Shown here in pieces: positions 45,323 through 55,690 of a stretch of DNA of 64,000 nt. Each line of letters begins with the position of its first letter. Position 1 is the first letter of the stretch. The stretch comes from Phytopythium helicoides (Eukaryota; Oomycota; Peronosporomycetes; Pythiales; Pythiaceae), in contig JANFNE010000006.1 in NCBI GenBank assembly GCA_024867545.1, forward strand, positions 806,001-870,000. The letters are read 5' to 3'. The translations under genes and the position numbers were made by a program. Below the pieces are notes generated by a model. That model did no database searches and was not told where the DNA came from. It was given only the letters and a program-made list of their open reading frames with translations.

Positions 45323-47460
45323 GTACAGTACCGTAGCCATCAAATGTGACGAGATGCAAAATGTGACGAGATGCCAGCCACATGAGACGCAGCAGACGGA
45401 GAGGACGATGAGGGTGGTGCATTCCGTGCCTCAAGACCGCACGAGAGCGTCGTGTTCGTCGCATTGCGCCCGCAGCCTTCTGCGAGGTGGCCGCTCCGTC
45501 ACGGGCGATCTGATCGGCACTATCGACTGTCTGTTAGAGGCGTTGGAAATCAGACATTTTGCCCTCGCTGCGTACGCGTGGCCGCTCGCTGCCCGGCGCT
45601 CTCTGCAACACTGGAAAGCGTGCCCGGATCTGTCGATCACTGATCGACGATCAGCCACCTGCCGGGCTTCGCGTCTCTGCGCGTCCAGCCCGCCGATGGA
45701 GGTTTGAGCAATCAGCGACCCGCTCGGGCAGGCGACGGGTCCCATCAACGAAGCAGTGCCATCGAGCGAGCGAGCTCTGCGAGCTGGATGCATTGCTGGC
45801 CGGCTGGATGCAAGGCGGTGATGGAGCTTGAGAGCTTTGAGGGTCGACGGTGGCGTCGAATGATGTGAGCTGTAGAGACAGACACAGCGTCTCATCATTC
45901 GAGCGACGAGGCAGGCAGGTTCAAGCGAGCTCTCTGCTGCGGGAAGTGTGCGGTACTGTAGACTGCACGTCCTCAGGATGAGCACGGCGCGGGGCGAAAA
46001 AGCCGGAGAGAGGATTTGCAGTCACTGCAACCTCTGTACCGGTGATGGGCGACGTAAGTCACCATCCCGAAAAAGTACGGTACTGAACACGTTGAGGATC
46101 CGGCGCTGCTGGAAAAGGACGTTGCGTCACTAGCCGACGGGTCACCCGCATTCCAGTGCGATGGTGCATACTTGAGCCAAAACGTTCTTATATACACCTC
46201 AAAATAGGCCTCTAAACCCAGGACGGAGATGGAAGGAGGTCATGCGCTCCGCCTCGTCCCGCTTGGCCTGCCCCGTCAACTTCAGAGCAGACTAGAAATA
46301 TACTGTATTGTGCGGCGCTGCTGCATGGAAGCTGCCAGGTTGCGCCGCGCTGCCGCCGGCCAGCGTGTGCAGACAGCGGAGCCAATGGCGGCGTCGGCCC
46401 TCGTTGTGTTGGCTCCTGAACGCTCGTCACGAGCTCCGCGCGCGCGCATTGGGCGGCGCAGAATTCGGCGGATCTAGGTCCCCTGCCCACTTGCAGTCGC
46501 CCCGCTCCGTATATCTCGGCGGTCATCGCCGTCGTCTCAACTCTGCCGCCCAGCACAAGAAAGGGATCCCTCGCAGTTGAGGCGTGTCTGAGACTGTACA
46601 TACAGTACCGCAGGCGACTTCGCTCCACCCGGATCCCGGATGGTGTGATGCCGCCACCGCTTGTAAAACATGTCAAAAGCGCGGGTCCATTTAGCAGAGC
46701 GTCTGCCGCTGTTCATGCTCGTGCTCAACGGAGGAACGCGTGCATAGAGCTCCGTCGAACCCATTTTGCGTCAATTGCTGGCAGCTGATGGTGAAACAAA
46801 CGCGGAGTCTTTCGATGCAAGCGGCGGCAGAAGGCAACCAAGCCGGCATCGCTACCGGATGATGCGCTGCTGAAGCGAGTCTCAGAATCATTACGAGAGC
46901 CGTGATGAGCTTGAGTTGGCAAATGAGGAGACATTCGGTCGGCTGATCTTGGCTACAGTGAAGCCGTCGTTCGATGTCACCCGTTGTCGCCAGGGTGGTG
47001 CAACCACTTGACCATGTACCTAACGTTCTGCCAGACGGCGTGCAATCAAAGTTCACGAGCCAGGGGACACTCGAGGTCTTCGTCTTTCTTCACTTTGGTG
47101 AGCTGAGCCCCGTAAATGAGTGAAATGAGCATTTGCAGTATGCTGTGCACACAAGGCAGGTCGGTACAGTACACACCGCTCGACGAGATCCTGTGCATTT
47201 TGCTAGCAAATCACACCCTCCTGCGGCGGGATGCTCCCCGTCCGTATATCTCTTGGCCGGTGGTACTGTAGAGTGGCACGCGTGACGCCGTAGCCCCGCA
47301 TGCGCGCAGAGGCGGGCGCGCTCGGCTGCACCGCTTCACGCTCTGTACAGTACAAACAGCAAGAGCCCCGCTCAGGCTCGGGCTCAACGCCGGCACAGCC
47401 CGCACTCGTTGAACGTCGTCACCCCGCTGCCTCCCTCCCCCAGTTCGTACAGTACCGTAG
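45323..47460. repeat. Cluster of TACAGTA/TACTGTA (GTACAGTACCG-like) motifs
   Basis: Copies lie at about 45323-45335, 45951-45960, 46300-46307, 46601-46610, 47163-47172, 47261-47270, 47345-47354 and 47447-47460. Several extend to GTACAGTACCGTAG or its complement CGGTACTGTA. A random 7-mer counted on both strands would appear less than once in 2.2 kb. Confidence 0.65.
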
Positions 47461-47488
47461 GCACCGTGCAGACTGTGCACTGCGCTCG

Positions 47489-47490
<2 letters not shown>

Positions 47491-47548
<58 letters not shown>
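47491..47548. repeat. (GT)29 microsatellite
   Basis: An uninterrupted 58-nt run of GT dinucleotides lies about 120 bp upstream of the amino-acid permease ATG, directly after a GTACAGTACCGTAG motif. It is probably in the promoter or 5' UTR. Confidence 0.97.
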
Positions 47549-47550
<2 letters not shown>

Positions 47551-47669
47551 CTGCTTGCAGTCTACAGTGCCGGCACGCCCCGACGGCCGCAGGCGAGGTC
47601 TCACTTCGCAACTTTCCGCCTCGAGCTCCAGTCTCCGCAAGCCTCCGAAGCCAGCCACACTCGAGCAAG

Positions 47670-49145
47670 ATGACCAAGTCCGAGGGCCGCAAGTGGATCA
47701 TGGGCGACGACCTCAAGGCCGCCTTCAGCATCTTCTGCTGTGTGTACGGCATTGGTACTCTTGGTATGCCTGGTAACTTCTCGCGCGCCGGCCCGGCCAT
47801 CGCGACGGTCGCCCTGCTCTTCATGGCCTTCGCCAACGTCTACGCCGGTTGGTGTATCTCCAAGACCATGCTTATGGCCCCCAAGTCCGTCAAGACCTAC
47901 GGTGACATGGGCGAGTGGTGCATGGGCAAGTGGGGCCGCTGGCTCACCGTCATCGCGCAGATCAGTACCTGCGTCCTCATCCCCTGCGTCTTCCTCGTGC
48001 TCGGCGGCACTCTGCTCAACGACCTCTTCCCGGGTGCCTTCAGCCAGCAGGTCTGGATCATCCTCATGGCGCTCGTCGTCCTCCCGGTCTGCCTCATCCC
48101 GACCCTCAAGGAGGGAGCTGGCGCCGCTTTCGCCGGCTGCGCGGGTACCATCATTGCCGACGTCATCGGTGTCTCGGTCGTCATGTACGGCATGCGCGGC
48201 CACCCGTCTGTCATCTTCCCGGACCTGTCGTTCGAGCAGGTGACGGGTGCCTTCGGCAACCTCGCCCTTGCCTACGGTGCTGGTATCATTATCCCGGACG
48301 TGCAGCGCCAGCACAGCGTGCCCACGCGCATGCCTGGTGTCGTGCTTGCCACGCTCACGTTCATCTCGTGCCTCTTCCTGACGCTCGCCTCCACGGGTTA
48401 CTCGGCTGTTGGCTGCCAGATCTCGGGCAACCTGCTCTTCTCCATCTACCCGGATGCCTCGACTGGCCTGTCGGCTCTCGGCTTCTCGCCGGACCAGGGT
48501 GCCGTCGTGCTCGCCTTCATTTTCATGCAGGTGCACATCACGATCGGTTTCGCTGTCATCATCAACCCTGCCTTCTACATCATGGAGCGTCTGCTTCTCG
48601 GCATGCACCAGAAGCCCGCTGATGATGTTGAGAACAACATCTCGTACGCCGATGCCTCGACGCCTGCTGATGGTGTGATTGAGAAGGAGCGCACGTCCAA
48701 GATGTCGATTGTCTCGATGGCTGACACCGCCTACAACACGGACGACGCCGAGCTTGAGGCTGCTGAGTACAAGGGCGCCAACGCCATCAAGTTCGTGATT
48801 CTGCGCGTGGCTGTCATTGTCGTGCTCGTTATTGTCGCTGTGCTCGCCAAGGACAAGTTCGGTGACTTCAGTGACTTCGTTGGTGCCTCGTGTAACACGG
48901 CCAACTCGATTGTGCTCCCCATCATCTTCTACTACAAGAAGGCCTGGAACAAGATCTCCCTTGTTGAGAAGATCCCCGGTCTGTTCGTGGCCATTGTCTG
49001 CACGGCGCTCGGCTGCTACGTGACGTACACCACGGGCAAGTCGCTGTTCGCCCCCACGGACAGCTCGGCTGCGTTCCCGTTCTGCCCCGAGGAGTACCAG
49101 AACACTCTGTACTACAACTACACGGCCGTGCACGGCAGCAGCTAG
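47670..49145 (+). CDS. Amino acid/auxin permease-family transporter (AAAP)
   Basis: An intronless gene of 491 residues. The N-terminus DDLKAAFSIFCCVYGIGTLG followed by MPGNFSRAGPAIATVALLFM is the usual first helix of Aa_trans proteins. About eleven hydrophobic segments follow, including LTVIAQISTCVLIPCVFLVL, VWIILMALVVLPVCLIPTLK, ADVIGVSVVMYGM, VVLATLTFISCLFLTLAST, FIFMQVHITIGFAVIINPAF and FVILRVAVIVVLVIVAVLAK. A hydrophilic loop of about 80 residues separates the last group. The family exchanges or co-transports neutral amino acids with protons or sodium; substrate and membrane cannot be read from sequence. Codons are strongly C-ending, suggesting high expression. Start is ATG in CAAGATGACC; the frame is open upstream through the GT repeat but without ATG. 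Confidence 0.92.
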   Translation: MTKSEGRKWIMGDDLKAAFSIFCCVYGIGTLGMPGNFSRAGPAIATVALLFMAFANVYAGWCISKTMLMAPKSVKTYGDMGEWCMGKWGRWLTVIAQISTCVLIPCVFLVLGGTLLNDLFPGAFSQQVWIILMALVVLPVCLIPTLKEGAGAAFAGCAGTIIADVIGVSVVMYGMRGHPSVIFPDLSFEQVTGAFGNLALAYGAGIIIPDVQRQHSVPTRMPGVVLATLTFISCLFLTLASTGYSAVGCQISGNLLFSIYPDASTGLSALGFSPDQGAVVLAFIFMQVHITIGFAVIINPAFYIMERLLLGMHQKPADDVENNISYADASTPADGVIEKERTSKMSIVSMADTAYNTDDAELEAAEYKGANAIKFVILRVAVIVVLVIVAVLAKDKFGDFSDFVGASCNTANSIVLPIIFYYKKAWNKISLVEKIPGLFVAIVCTALGCYVTYTTGKSLFAPTDSSAAFPFCPEEYQNTLYYNYTAVHGSS

Positions 49146-49633
49146 ACGTATGTCTTAGTGCGTTGAAAACAGAAACACGCTGCTGCTGCTGCGCTGTGGT
49201 CTTCCCCCGATCGCGCGGAAAGAACGCGCAGCAAGCTAGTAGCCCATCGTCATAGTAGTCGAGTCGGTATCATAACACGATCCGCTTATCGTTCGTACGC
49301 GTATGTTGTATCTGTCTTTCGATCTCCGTTCTTTCGTCTGCAGCGAGTTTTTCCAGACGCTTGGATTTCCTCACTCAACCAAATGGTAAGATTAGTAGTC
49401 ATAAGGAAAGTTGGGTCGAGACTCGAGGCTTTCGGCGATGCAGTCTGCCTGATGTTGCTGCTCCATGCTAGGTCTTCAATGGCGACAAATGAATACAACA
49501 TTGACTCATCGCATCTGAAAAATCAGAGGACACGAGATTCTAGCAGAGGAGTCAGGAGACCATCGCACCAGATCCATGACGAGGCGAACCGTCGCGGCTG
49601 GTCACTTCAACTTGGCCACGAAGCGCATTCCCC
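49146..49633. other. Intergenic region, 488 bp
   Basis: This holds the 3' flank of the permease and the upstream region of the ankyrin-FYVE gene, both on the plus strand. I see no other gene or motif. Confidence 0.5.
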
Positions 49634-51969
49634 ATGGTGGCGACAGCCATGGCAGCCTCCGTGTCGCCTGCGGACGCGGCCAAAGCAGCCGACAAGCCTA
49701 TGTCTCCACACGCAGACAACTCGGACGATGAGCTGGTCGACGAGGACCAGGAGCCCGTCGAGGAGCTGCCGATTCGAGCGGAGCCCATGGCGCAGCTCGG
49801 CGCGGCGCCTGCTGACGTGGAGCGTGCGTTGAGGCTTATCGAGCGGTGCCGACTGAAAGGAGCGGATGACGTGGAGGACGTAAGGAAAATGGTAAAAGAG
49901 GGAGCTCCAGCGGGGTTTATCACCACTAGCGGCTGGACACCGGTTGCTGCGGCGGCGATCGCGGGCAACAATAACGTGCGTTCACCTGCCAGTCGTTCGC
50001 TGATGCTCCAGTGAGGCAACTGACCAATGTGTGTGCGCTTAGATCTTGCTGTACCTGCTGGAGCTTGGCGCCGACGCCATGTACGTCACGGCGAGACGGT
50101 CAGTGAGCGACAGCAACGCCGGCACTGGGGGAGACTCGGATGCTCCACCGTCTTCACCTCTGCTTAGTCGACGGATGTCAGCCGTTGGTGGAAGCAATGC
50201 GACTTCAGACAACACTCTAGGTTTTCAAGCTGCTGCTGGAGGGAATAGTCTCAACACGCCACTGCACTGGGCGAGCTACGCTGGGCACACCGACACGGTT
50301 GCATTGCTACTCCAAGCTGGCTACAGCCTTGAGGACCGAGACACAGACGGTAACCAGAGCCTTCACCTTGCTGCAGCCGGAGCTCATCGCGAGGTGCTAG
50401 AGCTTCTACTGGCGAATGCAGCTCCAGCAGATGTGCGGAATCGATATGGGAACTGTCCGGAGGACTTGGCGACGGCGTCAGACTGCAGGAAGCTACTGGG
50501 TCGGTTCCGAGCGCAGCGAACGTGTCAGTGGTGTAAGGAGACGTTCTCACGCATCCGCCGTCCGAGTCTGTGCCAGCGTTGCACAAATATCTACTGCGAC
50601 ACCAAGCCGTGCTCGTCGACGACCAGCGTTCACATTGCTGAGCTCGCCTCGACTGCGTCAAGCAGTGGTGGCGGACCAGGCTTCGTCCCCAAGCGATCTC
50701 TCCGGTTTTGCCAAGAATGCGCTACGGATATGCGCAAAGCTGAGCAAGACCTGCGCTCGGTGCTCGAGACCAAGCAGACGCTGATCCAACAAGTTCTCGA
50801 TCTCCTGGTAAATAAGGGACGGCCATCAACGAAGCATTTGTCCGCGGATGCCTTGCCTCTTGACGAAGAGGGAGCTGTCAGTGGTGAAGTTACTACCGGC
50901 GAGGAAGCCAACGAGGAGCCTAGCGTCGCAACAAGTGCTCCTTTACAAGATAATGAAGGTGGCGACTCCAACGACAACACAAGTGATGGGATGGCAAAGC
51001 CTGAGGGTGAGCAACAAGAGCCACAGCCTGCACCACCAGGTTCCAGTCGGTCGCCGCTACTAACTACCGACGCGGCTGTGCTTCGAGCTCTGACATTGAC
51101 ACACACCGACGCTGAAGCGCTGTACACAGCTCTGGAGACAGCCCATGCCAAGGCTGCGGCTGCTCTGGATGCTATGCTGCTTGAGGATGCTAGACGAACG
51201 TACTACAAACTCGTAGCCCATGTAGCGCTTCAGGAAGAGATCAAGGGTCTTATGCTTGTGCGTCCCATCGGGGCTCGCTCACTGCTTACACCGCTCAAGC
51301 TGGCACTCCAAGCTGCAACGCGAGAGCAAGTGGCCCCCGAGATGCTGGACCTCGCTCGACGAATCGTGCGTGGAGCAGAAGCTGAATGCACCCTGTTCGG
51401 TGCCCATGCGTTGTGCGAGTCGCAAGTTCCAGTGGGTGGCAAGGCTCACGCTCGAGACATTGCTCGACTTGACGCGAGTCTCGTGGCTGCACGAGCGCTC
51501 GGAGCCAGTGAACAGTTGCTCACGCAGGCTACAGCGTTACTCAGTCGCCTTCGAGCCGAGGTGCAGCTAGAGGCGAGTCTGGTAGACTTCAAGGTCGTTG
51601 GAGGACCGATCCCAGGTTCCGAAGCACCGCCAACCGAGCCGGCGAAGTACATATTTCCCGATGGCACAATACTCGACTCGCTTCTCCAAGCTTTGGAGAT
51701 GCGTTCCCAGTTGGTCACTGCTGCTGTGGTAAGTGTTGCTAGGTTGCATTTCTAGCTGCTGAGTCAGGGGCTCAAGCTGATTGATGCCACAGGAAGCGGG
51801 GTCGGCTGTCGATGGAGTGTCGGGAGCTCTGCTTGAGGAGGCTGCGAATCTGCTCAAGCAGCTCAAGAAGGACATTCGCGAGGAGACCAAGAACGAGGAG
51901 GAGCGGCGGCGACTGGAGGAGGAGGCGGCACTCAAGGCAGCCAAGAAGGGCAAGAAGAAGAAGGCGTAG
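49634..51969 (+). CDS. Ankyrin-repeat protein with FYVE-like zinc finger
   Basis: Three exons with introns at 49976-50042 and 51729-51792. Ankyrin repeats span about residues 70-270: GFITTSGWTPVAAAAIAGNN, LYLLELGAD, NTPLHWASYAGHTDTVALLL, GNQSLHLAAAGAHREVLELL and RNRYGNCPEDLA. They are interrupted by a Ser/Gly-rich loop. A Cys cluster follows, CQWCKETF, CQRCTNIYC and RFCQEC, spaced like a FYVE/zinc finger but without the RHHCR basic patch, so PI3P binding is doubtful. The C-terminal half is helical and ends in a charged coil rich in Lys and Glu (EEERRRLEEEAALKAAKKGK). Ankyrin-FYVE proteins usually act on endosomes. Other ATGs lie in the first exon region; 49634 is the first in frame. Confidence 0.83.
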
Positions 51970-52131
51970 CTGTCGGAAGGTCGACGGAGGATCGGGACCG
52001 AAACAGGCAAATGACAGACGACTCGCGATTCTCAAGGCGACCCCGGGGGAGGCGGACCTCCCCCTGCATCGTGGTAGTTACTGAAGAGCTAGAAAGCCTT
52101 GTTGTAGCTGTTGCTGAGAGCAATTGACGCC

Positions 52132-52656
52132 TTAGACGATCGAGCCGGCGTTCGAGGCGATACGCGGCCACAGGTCGGCGCACTCCTTGCCGACGGGGCC
52201 CGTGATGGCCGAACCCTTCATCTCACCCTTGGGGTTGACGATGACACCGGCGTTGTCCTCGAAGTAGAGGAACACACCGTCCTTGCGGCGCCAAGCCTTG
52301 CGCTGGCGGATGACCACGGCGGGCATGACCTTCTTACGGAGGTCCGGCTTACCCTTCTTGACCGTGGCGAGCACCATGTCGCCGACACCGGCGGCGGGCA
52401 GACGGTTCAGGCGACCCTTGATGCCGCACACCGCGATGATGTACAGGTTCTTGGCGCCCGAGTTGTCGGCGCAGTTCATCACGGCGCCGACTGGCAGACC
52501 GAGGGTCATGCGGAACTTGTTGCCCGAGGCGCCACCGCGTCCTGCGCGTCACACGAAGCGTCAGCGCGCTGCTTGGGTGTCTGCGGGCCATCGAGGGCTG
52601 GCCGAGCGGCTGGCCGAGGAGCTGGCAGGCGCCTACGTACCACGCTTCGTCGCCAT
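52132..52656 (-). CDS. RPL23: 60S ribosomal protein L23 (uL14)
   Basis: Two exons. The short first exon (MATKRG, ATG at 52656) splits the seventh codon and an intron of about 100 nt leads into [20 protein letters not shown]. The rest is nearly invariant: [80 protein letters not shown] and [15 protein letters not shown]. About 141 residues, matching the family. uL14 sits on the subunit interface of the large ribosomal subunit. An intron very early in the frame is common for ribosomal protein genes. Confidence 0.98.
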
Positions 52657-52974
52657 TGCTGCTGCTTCCTTGTTAGAATCACGAACTGATGGCCCATTGC
52701 GGTCGGCGTCGCTGCTCGACGGCCCCCAGCCAGCCAACCACCGCCGCTGAGGGAGGATCTCGATAATATCAAAAGTAGTATTTATAAATATGAATTATTT
52801 GTATATATAACCTTAGAATATTTTATTTAAGGTAAGATACTGCATTATATTACTAATCTACATATTTACTACAAATAATATCTCAAAAGAACCTGCGTTT
52901 TTTTGTTTTCTACTGGAAAGACCACGGGCAAAGGGCAACATGGAGGCGTGGCACTTGGCGAGGTGGCGGGCGGC
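52657..52974. promoter_or_regulatory. Divergent promoter region with AT-rich core
   Basis: The region separates RPL23 from WBP4. From about 52765 to 52905 it is almost only A and T (for example ATTTATAAATATGAATTATT and TTTGTATATATAACC), in sharp contrast to the GC-rich flanks. It ends in a T run at about 52897-52904. Confidence 0.5.
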
Positions 52975-54247
52975 ATGACGGACTACTGGGTGTCGCGCGA
53001 GCGGCACTTCTGCAAGTACTGCAATGTGTGGATGCAGGGCGACAAGCTGGTGCGTGCGCTCGTCCGGTGGCCACCGCTGGCGACTCACTGACGCGTACAC
53101 AGAGCGTCAAGCACCACGAGCAGGGCCGCAAGCACAAGGACCGCGTGGAGGAGACGTTCAAGCAGCAGCGCAAGGCCAAGCACGAGGCCGCGCAGTCCGA
53201 GCGGGAGCTGCAGGACCAGCTGCGCCAGATCGACGAGGCCGCGCACGCCAAGTACGCGCAGGACGTGGCCAGCGGCTCGGGCGTCGCGCCGCCGCCTCCG
53301 CCTCCACGTGGAGGTCGCCCGCCGCCACCTCCGCGTCGAGAAGGAGGAGGAAAGGCTTCAGGAGGTGGAGGAGATCGAGGTGGAGGTGGGAACTACTCGA
53401 AGCGGCAGGTGGAGGACGCGCCGGTGGAGCAGGAGGAAGAGCAGGAGGAGGACGAGGATGATCTCGGTGTCTACGAGGTGCGAGGCGTCGTCTACCTCGA
53501 GGGAAAGAAGCACGAGGTGCGTGGCTGCGTTTTGCGGGTGGTATCTACACTCCATTACTGAAAACATGATCTTGATGCGAGCAGGAGCAGCTCGAAACGG
53601 GAAGCGCCTGCCAGATCTGGGTCGAGGACGCGGATGAGTGGCTCGACGCGCTGGTCGAGGCGGCGCAGGTCATCAACGTGCCCAATACGGACCTGACGTT
53701 CCGCAAATTCACCGTCACATACATGATGCCGGGTGCGAGTGCACCTGTAACGGAGACAGATCTCCGCTCCGATCGCTTGCGTGTGCCCATGCCGGCTGGG
53801 ATGACACGGGAGGCGGTCGAGAAGATGGTGTGCGATCTTCGCGGACAACAAGCCCCGGAGAAGCCCGTGGTGATCGACGAGACCACTGGCATGGGCGAGT
53901 GGAGCACAATCGAGGTTCGACATATAGATGAGAGCGAGGAGGCCATAGCTCAGCGAGAGGCCGAGGCAAAGGCCGAGGAAGAGCGAGCTGCAGAGGAGCA
54001 AAAGCGCAAGGACGCGCTCGAGGATTTCGATGCACAGGGAGACAATGCGCTAGGAGCGTTCAATCCGTGGGGTGGTAGCTACAAGGGCGTCGAGCTCGAT
54101 AAGCCAACAGCAACAACAGCCCAAGAAGAAGAGGACCAGGCAGCTTTTGCAGCCCGAGGCAGCATCGACTTCAAGAAGCGCGGAGGACCCAAAAGTAGCG
54201 ACGGTGGTAAGAAGCAAAAGCGGCGGCGTGTGAAGAGCGATGACTAA
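52975..54247 (+). CDS. WBP4: WW-domain-binding protein 4 (FBP21)-like splicing factor
   Basis: Three exons. The N-terminus is a U1C/matrin-type zinc finger split by the first intron: YWVSRERHFCKYCNVWMQGD then SVKHHEQGRKHKDRVEETF. This is the defining element of WBP4/FBP21 and is known to join spliceosomal A and B complexes. A helical coiled segment follows, then a Pro/Gly-rich stretch (PPPPPPRGGRPPPPPRR). No clear WW domain is visible, although metazoan WBP4 has two. The C-terminal half contains TGMGEWSTIEVRH, a Glu-rich coil and a basic end, KKQKRRRVKSDD, a likely nuclear signal. ATG 52975 (MTDYWVSRERH) is the first in frame. Confidence 0.85.
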
Positions 54248-54442
54248 TTGCGAAGTAGAGTGTTGACCGCAATGCACAAAAGGCAGTCGTCTGCATCATT
54301 CTTCTTGGATTTCAAACTTTAGCGAGGGAGGCTGGAGACTCGCAGAGGTGTTACCTCTTCGCCCTGCTTCATCTCCTCTTGGATCCATCCTCACCGCGTT
54401 TCGTCCGCTGCTCGACCGCCAGGCAGCCGCGACGTCGGATCT

Positions 54443-55303
54443 CTACAAGTGGCCGCCGGCCTTCTTGATCTTCTCGGCCTGTACAGGGAATCAACGTCAG
54501 CAAAAAAAAAAAATCCCTCACGAGTTGACACGCAAACAGATCTTGCCACGTACGTCGAGGTAGGCCGTGCCGTAGGGCAGGAACTCGTCACTGTGCGTGG
54601 CAGCGACGGCCACGTAGTCCTTGGCCTGCTTGGTGATGTCGGCGACCTCGTCGTCCGAGATGTCGCGCACGTACTTGGCGGGGTTGCCGGCCCAGAGCTG
54701 GCCCGAGGGGATGCGGCGGCCGGGGGGCACGACCGATCCGGCGGCGACGATCGTGTTGGACTCGACAAGCGCGCCGTCGAGGATGATGGCGCCCATGCCG
54801 ATGATGGCGTTGTTCTCGATCGTGCACGAGTAGAGCGTGCATCCGTGTCCGATGGTGACGTCGTTTCCGATGGAGGTACCGGGGGCGAGGCCGGGCGCCG
54901 TGGCGCTGGCCGTGTGGATGACGGTGCGGTCCTGCACGTTGGTGCGGTTGCCGATGCGCACCTGGTTGAGGTCGCCGCGGATGACCACGTTGTAGAACAC
55001 GGACGCGTCGTTGCAGATCTCGACGTCGCCGACGATGGTGGCGTTGGGCGCCACCCACACGTCGCTGGCGATCTTGGGGCGCTTGTCGTACAGCGCGACG
55101 ATCTGGCGGTGGCGCGAGACTGCAGGGCGAGCATCAATCACGTCGTGTGTCAGTTCTCAAGCGGAGCCGGCGCCGTCCGTCCGCGCGCACGCACACTTCT
55201 CCTTGTACGAGTTGTCGCCCAGCACGCGCAGGCCCAGGCGGTCCAGCGCCTGGCCGGTCTCCCGCACGCAGCGGCCGAGCTCGAACGTCACCTTGCGCAT
55301 CAT
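54443..55303 (-). CDS. Gamma-type carbonic anhydrase-like protein of mitochondrial complex I
   Basis: Three exons: MMRKVTFELGRCVRETGQAL to YKEK, then SRHRQIVALYDKRPKIASD..., then a short last exon AEKIKKAGGHL. The left-handed beta-helix hexapeptide pattern is clear (VWVAPNATIVGDVEICNDAS, VVIRGDLNQVRIGNRTNVQD, IGMGAIILDGALVESNTIVA). The order and the N-terminal RLG-LGDNSYKEKFSRHR block match plant and algal gamma-CA subunits in the matrix arm of complex I. Of the three zinc His, TVIH and TIGHG are present, but the third position reads LYSC where active enzymes have LHGC. Enzyme activity is therefore doubtful and a structural role likely. It converges with WBP4. Confidence 0.9.
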
Positions 55304-55690
55304 GTTGGCTCCCTCGCCACCTTCGGTCGAAATGGCGGGCGGCGAGGGGGGCGGCCGGTGGGTTTTGTGGTGGTCTAGTCCGCCGAGGGGCAATTCTTTG
55401 AATGGGAGGCGATTCGTTGAATTGAGGGTGGATACGATTCGAAGAATTGACCTGGCCGTCATCAACATGATGGAGCCAAGGTGACAGTTGGACCATGCAC
55501 TACACAAGGATTTCCAAGCGGAAGCGATGGATCGAGCGTGTGTATTCATTGGTACATGTGGTGCGAGGCGCCGGAGACGCCTCGTGCACCACGAAGAGTG
55601 TACACTTGACACAACGGGAGGGTGCGATGGCCTTGGTGGGGGAAAGTGGGAATGCTCGGGAGGGTCGAAGGGCTTTGGAACCACAAAAGC
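55304..55690. other. Intergenic region, 387 bp, with a hairpin
   Basis: This lies downstream of the Rheb-like gene and upstream of the gamma-CA gene, both on the minus strand. An imperfect hairpin is at 55558-55592. No gene is seen. Confidence 0.5.
55558..55592. repeat. Hairpin (13 bp arms, 2-nt bulge)
   Basis: GTGGTGCGAGGCG and CGCCTCGTGCACCAC pair around a 7-nt loop with a TG bulge. It lies about 100 bp past the Rheb-like stop codon and could be a transcript 3' structure. Confidence 0.6.

Larger units (their letters stand above)
45134..47669. other. Gene-poor region, 2.5 kb
   Basis: This is the longest stretch without a gene. Open frames on both strands lack domains, conserved-looking blocks and consistent composition. 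It holds the upstream region of TMEM208 on the left and of the amino-acid permease on the right, a cluster of TACAGTA/TACTGTA motifs and a GT microsatellite. Confidence 0.6.

Noticed and set aside
45024..45707. 227-codon plus-strand frame
   Set aside because: Overlaps the true TMEM208 exons antisense and then runs into unordered sequence; no ATG context or domain.
47601..49133. Minus-strand 510-codon charged frame
   Set aside because: Antisense to the amino-acid permease; low complexity (His, Asp, Glu, Arg) caused by strong codon bias on the sense strand.
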